Below, one piece after another: positions 28,529 through 38,074 of a DNA stretch of 64,000 nucleotides (the first letter of the stretch is position 1; each line of letters opens with the position of its first letter). The stretch lies in the NCBI RefSeq assembly GCF_921292975.1, contig NZ_CAKLCM010000003.1:1-64000 (forward strand). Direction: 5' to 3'. The notes under the pieces were generated by a model. That model searched no databases. It was not told the DNA's origin and saw only the letters and a program-made list of their open reading frames with translations. Origin of the DNA: Vibrio hippocampi. Its GTDB lineage: Bacteria; Pseudomonadota; Gammaproteobacteria; Enterobacterales; Vibrionaceae. The translations under genes were made by a program, and so were the position numbers.

Positions 28529-28659
28529 TATGGTCAAGTTTGTGATTGAAAGTCGCGAGTAAATTGTAACAAAGCTTTATTCAAGCCTTGCTAGTAAAGG
28601 CTTTGCTTGATTTTTTGTTCTTATTGTTAATTAGGTTTCAAGTGATTTTATGTTTTTAA

Positions 28660-28670
28660 TTGTCATACAA
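28660..28670. promoter_or_regulatory. Second TTGT-N3-ACAA operator, symporter 1
   Basis: ATTGT-CAT-ACAAT is symmetric over 13 bp with a different spacer from the other sites. Confidence 0.55.
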
Positions 28671-28942
28671 TTGTCAGGGGAATGTCAGCGAGAACGATAA
28701 AATGAATGAAATCAATAAAATGGCAATCGGTGTTCATTCGCTTGATGATCAGCACAAGATGAGGCGGCTATTCCGACGGCAGAGCAGCAAAGAGACGCTG
28801 AGTTGTAGGGAAGGCAGATAGTTTACAACACTGGCTAGCTGTCAGGGAAAGCGGTAATTTGGAACTGGCTGCTACGGAAAATAAGGCCGCGGTCTGAAAC
28901 GTCGATGTATCCGTTTACCGTCGATAATACCTATCAGAGAAA

Positions 28943-28972
28943 TTAAAAAAGCGAGCCACTGGCTCGCTTTTG
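28943..28972 (-). terminator. Terminator after eda
   Basis: GCGAGCC-ACT-GGCTCGC with flanking A/T pairs; T-rich on the minus strand. Confidence 0.88.
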
Positions 28973-28994
28973 CATTCAATTATGAAAAACTGAA

Positions 28995-29621
28995 TTATTG
29001 GTTAACGTGTGAAACCGCGTCTTTAACCAATTGACCTAGCTCTTCCCAACGACCTTCGTCGATTAGGTTAGTTGGTACCATCCAAGTACCGCCACAAGCT
29101 AGAACAGATTTGATCGATAGATACTCATCAACGTTCTTCAGGCTAACACCACCAGTAGGCATAAATTTAACTGGGTAAACTGCTGTTAGTGCTTTAAGCA
29201 TACCAACACCGCCAGATGGCTCAGCTGGGAAGAACTTAAGTGTACGCAGACCCATTTCCATCGCTTGCTCAACTAGGCTTGGGCTGTTAACACCCGGTAC
29301 GATCGGTACGTTTTTGTCTAGGCAGTACTGAACAGTGCGTGGGTTAAAACCAGGACTAACGATGAAGTCAACACCCGCTTCAATCGCTTGGTCTACTTGC
29401 GCGTTAGTCAGTACTGTACCAGCACCAATTAGCATCTCTGGGAATTCTTTACGCATTGCTGCGATAGCATCTACTGCACACTCTGTACGGAAAGTAATTT
29501 CTGCACATGGCATGCCGTTGTCAACAAGAGCTTTACCTAGTGGAATTGCATCTTCAACTTTGTTGATGGCAATAACTGGAATTACTTTCAAGCTAGCTAG
29601 CTTATCGTTCAATGTAGTCAT
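28995..29621 (-). CDS. eda: KDPG aldolase (2-keto-3-deoxy-6-phosphogluconate aldolase)
   Basis: Eda splits KDPG to pyruvate and glyceraldehyde-3-phosphate, the last step of uronate breakdown. The 208-aa class I aldolase has the Schiff-base Lys in LKFFPAEPSGG, the Glu in AEITFRTECAV and the phosphate loop MPTGGVS. ATG 29621 follows TAGGA; an upstream in-frame start at 29657 lies inside the kdgK end and is rejected. It is third in the minus-strand operon kdgF-kdgK-eda, 13 bp behind kdgK. Confidence 0.96.
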   Translation of the reverse strand: MTTLNDKLASLKVIPVIAINKVEDAIPLGKALVDNGMPCAEITFRTECAVDAIAAMRKEFPEMLIGAGTVLTNAQVDQAIEAGVDFIVSPGFNPRTVQYCLDKNVPIVPGVNSPSLVEQAMEMGLRTLKFFPAEPSGGVGMLKALTAVYPVKFMPTGGVSLKNVDEYLSIKSVLACGGTWMVPTNLIDEGRWEELGQLVKDAVSHVNQ

Positions 29622-29634
29622 GTTTTTAGTCCTA

Positions 29635-30564
29635 CTAATCAAGAGTGGGTGTGGCATCTTTTGGAATTACGGCACCTTGATGCTGAATTACAGTGCCTGC
29701 AACTTTGTGTCCTACTGCAGCCGCTTCAATTGCAGAACCACCCGTTAGGCGTTTTGCTAAGTAGCCCGCACTAAATGAGTCACCTGCAGCAGTAGTATCT
29801 ACTACGTTGGCAACTGGTTTTGTAGCAACGTAATTGGCTTGTTCGTCAGCAATCACTAGGCAGTCTTTAGAGCCACGCTTGATTGCGATTTCAGAAACAC
29901 CCGCTTCGCTTGTACGTTCGATACATTGCTCAACAAACTCATCACCGAATAGATCTTGCTCATCATCGAAAGTCAGTAGAGCAGTGTCAGTGTAAGTTAG
30001 CATCGTTTTATAAGTATCGATAGCGGTTTGTTGGTCAGCCCAAAGCTTAGGACGGTAGTTGTTGTCAAAGAAGACTTGACCACCTTTCTCTTTAAATGCT
30101 TTTAGGAAGCTAAATAGCTTGTCACGACCATTGTCAGTTAGGATTGCAAGTGTAATACCGCTTAGGTAAACCGCATCGTAACCTAATAGTGTTTCAATAA
30201 GAGTCGCAGACTCGTCTTGATCGAAAACAAATTTCGCTGCCGCGTCGCTACGCCAGTAGTAGAAGCTACGCTCACCAGTGCCGTCAGTTTCGATATGATA
30301 CAGACCTGGCATTTTATTTTCTAGTCGCAGAATCTGTTCTGTGTCGATCCCTTCGTCGTTCCATGCGTTCATCATTTCCGCAGAGAAAGGGTCATTACCC
30401 AAAGCAGTGATATAGCTAACTTTTAGGTTGTGATTTTGAGTAAGACGAGAAAGGTATAAAGCTGTATTTAGGGTATCACCACCAAAGCTCTGCTTGAGTA
30501 GTTCACCTTTACGCTGTAGCTCGACCATACATTCGCCGATGATTGCGATTTTAAATTGATTCAT
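29635..30564 (-). CDS. kdgK: 2-keto-3-deoxygluconate kinase
   Basis: KdgK phosphorylates KDG to KDPG with ATP in the cytoplasm. The 309-aa PfkB-family enzyme has the N-terminal Gly-Asp signature (FGGDTLNTALYLSRL) and the C-terminal anion hole/catalytic Asp motif DTTAAGDSFSAGY. It lies between the cupin gene and eda, so one transcript covers the last two enzymes that all uronate routes here share. Confidence 0.95.
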   Translation of the reverse strand: MNQFKIAIIGECMVELQRKGELLKQSFGGDTLNTALYLSRLTQNHNLKVSYITALGNDPFSAEMMNAWNDEGIDTEQILRLENKMPGLYHIETDGTGERSFYYWRSDAAAKFVFDQDESATLIETLLGYDAVYLSGITLAILTDNGRDKLFSFLKAFKEKGGQVFFDNNYRPKLWADQQTAIDTYKTMLTYTDTALLTFDDEQDLFGDEFVEQCIERTSEAGVSEIAIKRGSKDCLVIADEQANYVATKPVANVVDTTAAGDSFSAGYLAKRLTGGSAIEAAAVGHKVAGTVIQHQGAVIPKDATPTLD

Positions 30565-30588
30565 AGTTTGCTATCCACTTTGGAGTGA

Positions 30589-30924
30589 TTAACTTAAGAA
30601 GTCTTCACGAGAAGGAGAGAATATATCGAGTAATACACTGTTTTGCTCTAGGGCAGTAATACCGTGGTCGAGCAATTTTTTTACAGTGAAAGCGTCACCC
30701 GCTTTGAGTTGTTGCTTTTCACCGTCTACAATTGCTTCGAAACGACCACTGACTACATAGACGATTTGATCATGGATCTCACGCTTACGTACCGCGCCTT
30801 TGGCACCTTTGTCATAACAAAGATGCATTGCCATAAGATCGTCGGTGAAACCTACTACTTTTCGCTTGATGCCTTCAGAAACTTGTTCCCAAGGGTGTTC
30901 ATCAGCAGAAAAAAAACTATACAC
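30589..30924 (-). CDS. kdgF: KdgF-like cupin, unsaturated uronate linearisation
   Basis: KdgF enzymes convert 4,5-unsaturated monouronates from pectin or alginate to their open-chain keto form. The 111-aa small cupin has the family ends (W-E-Q-V near residue 12; DIFSPSREDFL at the C-terminus) and a central Q-IVYVVSG strand. GTG 30924 is chosen because GGGAGG lies 5 bp upstream. It heads kdgF-kdgK-eda and faces the PL17 operon. The expected metal ligands are altered: positions where KdgF has His-x-His are Arg46-Lys-Arg48 here, while Gln53 and His87 remain. Identity by context and fold is good; activity is open. Confidence 0.82.
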   Translation of the reverse strand: MYSFFSADEHPWEQVSEGIKRKVVGFTDDLMAMHLCYDKGAKGAVRKREIHDQIVYVVSGRFEAIVDGEKQQLKAGDAFTVKKLLDHGITALEQNSVLLDIFSPSREDFLS

Positions 30925-30995
30925 CAACGCCTCCCGGACATAGACAGTGTCGACTGTTAATTTAACTTAACGCTATCATAAGCGCATTTGCCAAA

Positions 30996-31006
30996 TTGTA
31001 ATACAA
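30996..31006. promoter_or_regulatory. TTGT-N3-ACAA operator, kdgF side
   Basis: TTGTAATACAA, identical to the copy before the 11.5-kb alginate lyase. Confidence 0.7.
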
Positions 31007-31157
31007 TAAGTTTACAGTAATGTGATTGCGATCAATTATTTTCTAAAACGCTATTTTAAAATAGCGTCATAAATGAAGAAAAACTGACTTTATTTCACGC
31101 AATAACTTGAGTTGTGTCTCAATTTAGTGTGACTGAGGTCAGCTTTCTATGACTTTC

Positions 31158-31168
31158 TTGTATGACAA
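31158..31168. promoter_or_regulatory. TTGT-N3-ACAA operator, PL17 side
   Basis: TTGT-ATG-ACAA, 61 bp upstream of the first PL17 start codon. Confidence 0.6.
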
Positions 31169-31229
31169 TAAGGCTAGTTGTATTACTTTATTGTCAGATT
31201 ATTAACTGCATTTCAAGCTGAGGGTTAAA

Positions 31230-33368
31230 ATGTCAACATTAGTTCAACCCATTTTGCTAAGCGAAAGTGAAATCGCTGAGCTTAGGAAAGAAGTCGGTCG
31301 TGATACCCTAATGGGTAAGGCGATTGCGAAAAACATCAAGGACGTTGAAGCCTTTATGAAACTTCCTTTGGAGGTTCCAGGGCACGGTGAAGCTGGTGGT
31401 TATGAACATAACCGTCACAAGCAAAACTACCAATATATGAACCTTGCTGCTCGTCTTTTCCTAATCACAGGTGAAGATCGTTACGGTAAATTCGTTCGCG
31501 ACCTTCTTGCGCTTTACGCGGAACTGTATCTGACATTTGGTTTTCATGTTCAAAAGAACACTAACCCAACCGGTCGACTATTCCACCAAATTCTAAACGA
31601 ACACGTTTGGTTGATGTTCACAAGTATCGCCTACTCTTGTGTGGCTTCTTCAATGACAGAAGAAGAGCGTCAAAACGTGATCGATCGTCTATTCCAACCA
31701 ATGTTGGATATGTTCGTAGAAAAATACGGCCACGATTTTGACCGTATTCATAACCACGGTATCTGGGCTGTTGCTGCTGTGGGTACTTGTGGTCTAGCGA
31801 TTAATCGTCCAGAGTACCTAGAAAAGTCTGTTTTCGGTCTTGCTAACAATGGCACGGGCGGTTTCCTAGCGCAAATTTCTCAACTGTTTGCACCTTCTGG
31901 TTACTACATCGAAGGTCCTTACTACCACCGTTACGCAATCCGTCCTTTGTGTCTGTTTGCTGAGATCCTACACCGTCACAGACCTGAGCTGGACATCTTT
32001 AACTACAAAGATGGCGTGATTGGTACCACAGTGAAAGCTCTGCTTGCGACTGCGTATCCAAATGGTGAGTTCCCTGCATTAAACGATGCGTCTCGCACAA
32101 TGGGTATTACGGATATTGGTGTACAGGTAGCTGTGAGCCAATACGCTTCGCACTACGGTGTTGATGAAAACCTACTAGGCATGGCGAAGATCCAAGATTC
32201 AGTTTGGATGCACCAGTGTGGTCTAGAGCTTTCTCGCGCTTACGAAAAAGCATCAGACGTAGGTCTACCATTCTGGCCAAGTGTTGAGCTAAACGAAGGT
32301 CCAAATGGCGACCGTGGCGCTCAAGGCTTTATGCGTGTTCAAGACAAAAACAAAGACGTATTCCAGCTAGTGATGAACTACGGTCAGCACGGCATGGGTC
32401 ACGGTAACTTTGATACGCTAGGTATTTCTTACTTCAACCGCGGTGACGAAGTCCTTCGTGAATACGGCTTCGGTCGTTGGGTAAACGTTGAGCCAAAATT
32501 TGGCGGTCGTTACCTAGACGAAAACAAGACTTACGCGCGTCAAACCATTGCTCACAACCTAGTGACGATTGACGAAACGTGCCAAAACTACTTTGACGTT
32601 GAGCGCGCAGACAGTGTTCACGGTCTACCGCATTTCTTTGAAACACAAAGTGAAAACCTAGTCGGTATGAGCGCATTCGCGAATGGACACTTTGATGGTT
32701 TCGGTCAGCAACGCAGTGTATTCATGTTCAAACACGATGAGCTTGAAGCGCCACTGCTTATCGACCTTTTCCGCCTAACAGGCGAAGGTGAGCATCAGTA
32801 CGATTACTCTCACCAGTATGAAGGTCAGATCGTTCGCACCAACTTCGAATATCAAGCACACGCAGAGCTCAACACGCTAAGCGATGAGCTAGGCTACCGT
32901 CACCTATGGAACGTAGCGGAAGGCGAAGCGAAAGACACGGCATTGGTTAGCTGGCTACAAAACAACACTTATTACACTTGGTTGGGCACAAGCTCAAACG
33001 ACAACGGTAAGGTTATCTTCACTCGCTCTGGTGCTAACGATCCAAGCTTTAACCTACGTAGCGTACCAAGCTTCATTCTTCGTTCTAAGGGTGAAAGCAC
33101 GCTATTCGCTTCTGTGCTAGAAACACACGGCTACTTCAATGAAGAGTTTGAGCAGTCAGTGAACGCACGTGGTCTGGTTCAGAGCATCGAAGTGATTGGT
33201 CATAATGCGCAAGGTTCTGTTGTGTCATTCGCAACCGACAAGACTCGCTTTACTCTGATGGTAAGTAACAACCCTGAAGCAAGCAAAGACAGCACTCACT
33301 CTGTTGAGGTTGCAGGTAAAACTTACACTTGGGCTGGCTACTTCGCTGTTGAGCAGGAGACTTTATAA
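31230..33368 (+). CDS. PL17 oligoalginate lyase, first of a pair
   Basis: This 712-aa enzyme cleaves alginate oligomers from an end, releasing unsaturated monouronate. An alpha/alpha toroid (about 1-340) precedes a heparinase II/III-like beta domain. The PL17 marks are PGHGEAGGYEHNRHKQNY near residue 50, HNHGIWAVAAVG (N175, H176) and GPYYHR (229-234, with the likely catalytic Tyr). No signal peptide is present, so it acts on imported oligomers in the cytoplasm, unlike some periplasmic PL17 enzymes. V. splendidus OalB/OalC are the named relatives. Its stop overlaps the start of the second lyase (TAATG). GAGGG precedes the ATG. Confidence 0.94.
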   Translation: MSTLVQPILLSESEIAELRKEVGRDTLMGKAIAKNIKDVEAFMKLPLEVPGHGEAGGYEHNRHKQNYQYMNLAARLFLITGEDRYGKFVRDLLALYAELYLTFGFHVQKNTNPTGRLFHQILNEHVWLMFTSIAYSCVASSMTEEERQNVIDRLFQPMLDMFVEKYGHDFDRIHNHGIWAVAAVGTCGLAINRPEYLEKSVFGLANNGTGGFLAQISQLFAPSGYYIEGPYYHRYAIRPLCLFAEILHRHRPELDIFNYKDGVIGTTVKALLATAYPNGEFPALNDASRTMGITDIGVQVAVSQYASHYGVDENLLGMAKIQDSVWMHQCGLELSRAYEKASDVGLPFWPSVELNEGPNGDRGAQGFMRVQDKNKDVFQLVMNYGQHGMGHGNFDTLGISYFNRGDEVLREYGFGRWVNVEPKFGGRYLDENKTYARQTIAHNLVTIDETCQNYFDVERADSVHGLPHFFETQSENLVGMSAFANGHFDGFGQQRSVFMFKHDELEAPLLIDLFRLTGEGEHQYDYSHQYEGQIVRTNFEYQAHAELNTLSDELGYRHLWNVAEGEAKDTALVSWLQNNTYYTWLGTSSNDNGKVIFTRSGANDPSFNLRSVPSFILRSKGESTLFASVLETHGYFNEEFEQSVNARGLVQSIEVIGHNAQGSVVSFATDKTRFTLMVSNNPEASKDSTHSVEVAGKTYTWAGYFAVEQETL

Positions 33369-35518
33369 TGAACTATCAACCACTACTCCTTAATTTTGAT
33401 GAAGCAGCAGAGCTTCGCAAAGACCTAGGTAAAGAGACTCTTCTAGGTAAAGCATTAGCTCGCGACATCGCACAAGTTGCCGCTTATGCTGAAGAAGTAG
33501 GCATCGAGGTTCCAGGACACGGTGAAGCGGGCGGTTATGAGCATAACCGTCACAAGCAAAACTACATCCATATGGATATTGCTGGTCGCCTATTCCTGAT
33601 CACTGAAGATGTAAAATACCGCGATTACATCGTGGATATGCTAACGGCGTACGCTAACGTTTATCCAACGCTAGAAAGCAACGTGAGCCGTGATACTAAC
33701 CCTCCGGGTCGTATCTTCCACCAAACACTGAACGAAAACATGTGGATGCTTTATGCGTCATGCGCTTATAGCTGTGTGTACCACACGCTATCGGATGACC
33801 AGAAGTCTCACATCGAGAATGATCTGTTCAAACAGATGATCGACATGTTCGTTGTGACTTACGCGCATGACTTCGATATCGTTCATAACCACGGTCTATG
33901 GGCGGTAGCGGCAGTCGGTATCTGTGGTTACGCAATCAATGATCAAGAGTCAGTCGATAAAGCGCTTTACGGTCTAAAACTAGACAAAGTGAGTGGCGGT
34001 TTCCTTGCTCAGCTTGATCAACTGTTCTCGCCTGACGGTTACTATATGGAAGGTCCATATTATCACCGTTTCTCACTGCGTCCGATCTACCTGTTTGCAG
34101 AATCGATTGAGCGTCGTCAGCCAGAGCTTAAGATCTATGAGCACAATGACTCGGTAATCAAGACCACCACTTATGCCGTTATGAGTACCGCGTTCCCAGA
34201 CGGTACGCTACCAGCACTGAACGATTCATCTAAGACGATCAGTATCAAAGATGAAGGCGTTATCATTGCAACAAGTGTGTGCTATGACCGCTACGAGAAG
34301 AACGAAACGCTGGTTAGCATGGCTGATCACCAAGATAACGTTTGGGTTCATGCTGCGGGTAAAACGCTATCCGATGCGGTTGATGTAGCGACCGATATCA
34401 AGCCATTTAGCTGGGGTAGCCTATTCGTCACAGACGGTCCTAAAGGCGATAAGGGTGGTCTAACTATCCTACGTCACCGTGACGAGCAAGATGACGACAC
34501 CATGGCGCTGCTATGGTTTGGTCAGCACGGTTCTGATCACCAGTACCACTCTGCTTTGGATCACGGTCATTACGACGGTCTGCATCTAAGCGTGTTTAAC
34601 CGTGGTCAAGAAGTGCTGCACGACTATGGTTATGGTCGTTGGGTTAACGTAGAACCTAAGTTCGGCGGTCGTTACATTCCTGAGAACAAGAGCTACTGTA
34701 AGCAGACTGTCAGCCACAACACCGTAACGGTTGATCAAGAGACGCAAAACGAGTTCAACACTGCGATTGCAGAGAGCCGTTTTGGTTCTAAGCACTTCTT
34801 CAAAACAGAAGACGCGAAACTGCAAGGTATGAGCGGTAAGATCAGCGAGTACTACGCAGGCACAGATATGCAGCGTTCAGTGCTACTTGCTGATATTGAA
34901 GAGTTTGAGAAGCCGCTTGTGATCGATGTTTACCGCATCAAGGCAGACAAAGAGCACTCGTATGACCTACCTGTTCACTACAAGGGTCAAATCATGCGTA
35001 CTGACTTTGAGTATGACCTAGAGCCAACACTGCGCCCACTGGGTGATAAGTTTGGTTATCAACACCTATGGAACCTAGGTTCTGGTAAGGTTGAAGGTAG
35101 TTCGCTCGTTTCATGGCTACACGGTTCAAGCTACTACAGCTTGATCACCACCGCAGCGAAAGAGTCTGAAGTTATCTTCACTCGCACTGGTGCGAATGAT
35201 GCCGATTTCAACCTACGCAGCGAGCCTGCACTGATCCTACGTCAATCTGGTCAAGATCATGTGTTTGCTTCCGTACTAGAGACGCACGGTTACTTTAACG
35301 AGTCAATCGAAGCTTCTATCGGTGCTCGCGGTCTTGTTGAAACAGTGAAAACACTGTCTGATTCAGATGACGCAACCCTCATCGAAATCAACACCACAAC
35401 AGGTAACGTATACCGCTTTGCTATCAGCAACCGTGCTGAAGCTGAGCAAGATACAGCACACGAAGTGACTGTAGACGGCGCAACCTACACTTGGACCGGT
35501 GCATTTGCACGCGTTTAA
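33368..35518 (+). CDS. PL17 oligoalginate lyase, second of a pair
   Basis: The 716-aa product is a diverged duplicate of the preceding lyase, alignable over its whole length. It keeps the PGHGEAGGYEHNRHKQNY, HNHGLW (N174, H175) and GPYYHR motifs. No signal peptide is seen. The 1-bp TAATG overlap couples translation, so the cell makes both in fixed ratio. Retention of both copies suggests different preferences, for example mannuronate or guluronate ends or different chain lengths; that is inferred. A strong terminator ends the operon at 35560-35590. Confidence 0.94.
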   Translation: MNYQPLLLNFDEAAELRKDLGKETLLGKALARDIAQVAAYAEEVGIEVPGHGEAGGYEHNRHKQNYIHMDIAGRLFLITEDVKYRDYIVDMLTAYANVYPTLESNVSRDTNPPGRIFHQTLNENMWMLYASCAYSCVYHTLSDDQKSHIENDLFKQMIDMFVVTYAHDFDIVHNHGLWAVAAVGICGYAINDQESVDKALYGLKLDKVSGGFLAQLDQLFSPDGYYMEGPYYHRFSLRPIYLFAESIERRQPELKIYEHNDSVIKTTTYAVMSTAFPDGTLPALNDSSKTISIKDEGVIIATSVCYDRYEKNETLVSMADHQDNVWVHAAGKTLSDAVDVATDIKPFSWGSLFVTDGPKGDKGGLTILRHRDEQDDDTMALLWFGQHGSDHQYHSALDHGHYDGLHLSVFNRGQEVLHDYGYGRWVNVEPKFGGRYIPENKSYCKQTVSHNTVTVDQETQNEFNTAIAESRFGSKHFFKTEDAKLQGMSGKISEYYAGTDMQRSVLLADIEEFEKPLVIDVYRIKADKEHSYDLPVHYKGQIMRTDFEYDLEPTLRPLGDKFGYQHLWNLGSGKVEGSSLVSWLHGSSYYSLITTAAKESEVIFTRTGANDADFNLRSEPALILRQSGQDHVFASVLETHGYFNESIEASIGARGLVETVKTLSDSDDATLIEINTTTGNVYRFAISNRAEAEQDTAHEVTVDGATYTWTGAFARV

Positions 35519-35559
35519 AGTGAAGTGATACCAACTGTGTTGGTGATACAATAATGACT

Positions 35560-35592
35560 AAGGTCGAACAGCATGTTCGACCTTTTTTTTGC
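35560..35592 (+). terminator. Terminator after the PL17 operon
   Basis: AGGTCGAACA (35561-35570) and TGTTCGACCT (35574-35583) form a 10-bp stem followed by seven or more T. Confidence 0.93.
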
Positions 35593-36169
35593 CGGTTATT
35601 CTAGCCCGCCAGCCATATTCCCCATCAAATCTAATGTCCTGATATTCGAGCGATGACTCATAGTTGAACACTAGCTAACCCCGTCGAACGCCAAGAGCAA
35701 ATAAATTTAGCCGTGATATTCATCAGCTGAGAACATCGGTTGTTTTTCCCCTCGACCTAGCGTAAAGCTGGCAATACCATTGCGTGCCGCCCTACATCTT
35801 TGATTTACACCGAACAGCATTAAAATTGATGAAGATGTATGGGATGCATTGTTCTGTCTTTGTATCGCTGGACTGTATCTGCTTTCGTTATCAGGTATCA
35901 GGTTAATGGTTTGGTGATACAAAAGATGGAAACGTCTGGGTACGTCAAATTGTTCAGATTTGAGTTATTCAGTGACGGGTGGAGTATTGCGGTGATCCGA
36001 TCTCGGTTCTATGGTTATAACATACTGAAAAGATTTAGCGTTACTTCACCGTTTTATAGGCCGAGATTTGGGAAATCGTTGTCAAGAACCCTAAGCAATA
36101 GCTAGAGTCACGAGACTCCTTTTTAGCGTATTTCTCTGCAATGGCCTAAGCATATTGAGGGCATTAGCT
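35593..36169 (+). other. Intergenic region upstream of speA
   Basis: The 580-bp gap contains an open frame (35839-36105) with no ribosome site or recognisable protein, which I treat as chance. No RNA gene is recognised. A small hairpin (CTAGAGTCACGAGACTCC...) lies just before speA near 36103. Confidence 0.4.
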
Positions 36170-38074
36170 TTGCAACAAAATAATCTAGAACGCATCCGTG
36201 CAGAGTACAACGTTAAGCACTGGAGCCAAGGTTTTTACGGTATTGATGATAATGGAGAAGTGTATGTTTCTCCCTCGAGTGAAGATCACCAAATCCCCTT
36301 AAGTCACATCGTTAAGCAACTGGAACAGCAGCAAATTGGACTGCCTGCCTTGGTTCGCTTTCCTCAAATTGTTCATCAGAGAGTTCACAATATCTGTGAT
36401 GCATTTAATCAGGCGATTGAAGAGTACGATTACGATAATCACTATCTATTGGTCTACCCAATCAAGGTCAACCAGCAGAAAGAGGTCGTGGATGAGATCT
36501 TGGCAAGCCAAGCGAAACTGGAGCAAAAACAGCTCGGTTTAGAAGCGGGAAGCAAGCCGGAACTGTTAGCGGTACTCGCACTGGCGCAAAAAGCCAGCTC
36601 TGTGATTGTGTGTAATGGCTATAAAGATCGAGAATATATCCGTTTAGCTCTGATTGGTGAAAAGCTAGGGCATAAAGTCTTCATTGTGCTTGAAAAGTTA
36701 TCTGAGCTCGATTTAGTGCTGCAAGAAGCCAAAGCAATGGGAGTTAAACCTCGCCTTGGCCTGCGTATTCGACTCGCTTCCCAAGGGGCAGGCAAATGGC
36801 AAGCCAGTGGTGGTGAGAAGTCCAAGTTTGGCTTGTCCGCATCACAAGTCCTTACCGTATTAGACAAACTCAAAGCCGAAGGGGAGTTAGACGCACTTGA
36901 GTTAGTGCATTTCCACCTTGGTTCGCAAATGGCGAATATTCGCGATGTACGCAACGGCGTGAGTGAGGCGGCACGTTTCTATTGTGAGTTGCGTGATAAC
37001 GGCGCACAGCTGAAGTATCTTGATGTCGGCGGTGGCTTAGCGGTTGACTACGACGGTACGCGCAGTCAGTCCTCCAACTCAATGAACTACGGATTGCGAG
37101 AGTATGCGCGCAATATCGTTACCACGGTGGGGGACATCTGCCAGCTTTATCAGCAGCCGATGCCAGTGATCATCTCAGAATCGGGTCGTTCCCTTACCGC
37201 TCATCACGCTGTGTTGATTACCAATGTGATTGGCACTGAAACCTATATCCCGGAAGATGTTATCGCCCCTGATGAGGATGCGCCACTCCTACTTCACAAC
37301 ATGTGGGATAACTTCCTGTCTGTTCGTGATGGTAATGATGACAGAGCCTTGATCGAAGTTTATAACGGCACCCAAAATGATGTGGCTGAGGTGCATAACC
37401 AGTTTGCGGCGGGCATGGTTAATCTGCAACACCGAGCGTGGGCAGAGCAGTTGTCACTTAGAATCAACTATGAGTTGAGCTTGGCGATGAATACCAAGAA
37501 CCGCTATCACCGACCTATTTTGGATGAATTGAGTGAGCGCCTAGCGGATAAGTTCTTTGTTAACTTTTCACTGTTCCAATCGTTGCCGGACGCTTGGGGT
37601 ATTGATCAAGTGTTCCCTGTGCTGCCACTGAGCGGCTTAGATTGCGTAGAAGAAAAACGCGCGGTAGTGCTGGATATTACCTGTGACTCAGATGGTGCGA
37701 TTGACCAATACGTCGATGGGCAAGGTATCGAGACGACATTGCCAGTCCCCGCATGGAACCCAAATGAGCCGTATTTGATGGGGTTCTTCCTCGTCGGAGC
37801 ATATCAAGAGATATTGGGTGATATGCACAACTTGTTTGGTGATACCCACAGTGTGGTGGTTAATGTTGACGAACAAGGTCAGGCGAACATTGATTTCATC
37901 AACCAAGGCGATACGGTAGAAGATATGATGCGTTACGTGCATATCGACGTAGAACTTATCCGTAGCCACTATCGCGAAATGGTCGCAAGCCGTGTTCCGG
38001 CCGATGAGCAGCAAGATGTACTGAATGAATTAGAGCAGGGCTTGGTGGGTTACACCTATCTTGAGGACTTCTAA
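36170..38074 (+). CDS. speA: Biosynthetic arginine decarboxylase
   Basis: SpeA decarboxylates arginine to agmatine, using PLP, for putrescine synthesis. The about 634-aa product has the fold III decarboxylase layout: the PLP Lys (K99) in [10 protein letters not shown], a Gly-rich ring [12 protein letters not shown], and [11 protein letters not shown] in the C-terminal domain with the catalytic Cys. The start is uncertain: TTG 36170 follows GAGGG, while TTG 36155 lacks a ribosome site. The stop overlaps the speB start by one base. Confidence 0.94.
   Translation: MQQNNLERIRAEYNVKHWSQGFYGIDDNGEVYVSPSSEDHQIPLSHIVKQLEQQQIGLPALVRFPQIVHQRVHNICDAFNQAIEEYDYDNHYLLVYPIKVNQQKEVVDEILASQAKLEQKQLGLEAGSKPELLAVLALAQKASSVIVCNGYKDREYIRLALIGEKLGHKVFIVLEKLSELDLVLQEAKAMGVKPRLGLRIRLASQGAGKWQASGGEKSKFGLSASQVLTVLDKLKAEGELDALELVHFHLGSQMANIRDVRNGVSEAARFYCELRDNGAQLKYLDVGGGLAVDYDGTRSQSSNSMNYGLREYARNIVTTVGDICQLYQQPMPVIISESGRSLTAHHAVLITNVIGTETYIPEDVIAPDEDAPLLLHNMWDNFLSVRDGNDDRALIEVYNGTQNDVAEVHNQFAAGMVNLQHRAWAEQLSLRINYELSLAMNTKNRYHRPILDELSERLADKFFVNFSLFQSLPDAWGIDQVFPVLPLSGLDCVEEKRAVVLDITCDSDGAIDQYVDGQGIETTLPVPAWNPNEPYLMGFFLVGAYQEILGDMHNLFGDTHSVVVNVDEQGQANIDFINQGDTVEDMMRYVHIDVELIRSHYREMVASRVPADEQQDVLNELEQGLVGYTYLEDF

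Larger units (their letters stand above)
28458..28994 (-). promoter_or_regulatory. Promoter region of symporter 1 and gap to eda
   Basis: TTGTATTACAA (28518-28528) and TTGTCATACAA (28660-28670, extended to a 13-bp palindrome) lie 60 and 200 bp upstream of the symporter start. The far part of the gap has no ORF. The eda terminator occupies 28943-28972. Confidence 0.6.
30925..31229. promoter_or_regulatory. Divergent control region of kdgF-kdgK-eda and the PL17 operon
   Basis: TTGTAATACAA at 30996-31006 (13-bp palindrome with flanks) lies 72 bp from kdgF. TTGTATGACAA at 31158-31168 and a degraded copy at 31178-31188 (TTGTATTACTT) lie close to the PL17 start. TGTGATTGCGATCAAT at 31021-31036 is CRP-like. 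The pattern suggests one regulator acting on both directions, plus catabolite control. Confidence 0.65.

Noticed and set aside
35839..36105. 88-codon frame upstream of speA
   Set aside because: No ribosome site and composition unlike a Vibrio protein; treated as chance.
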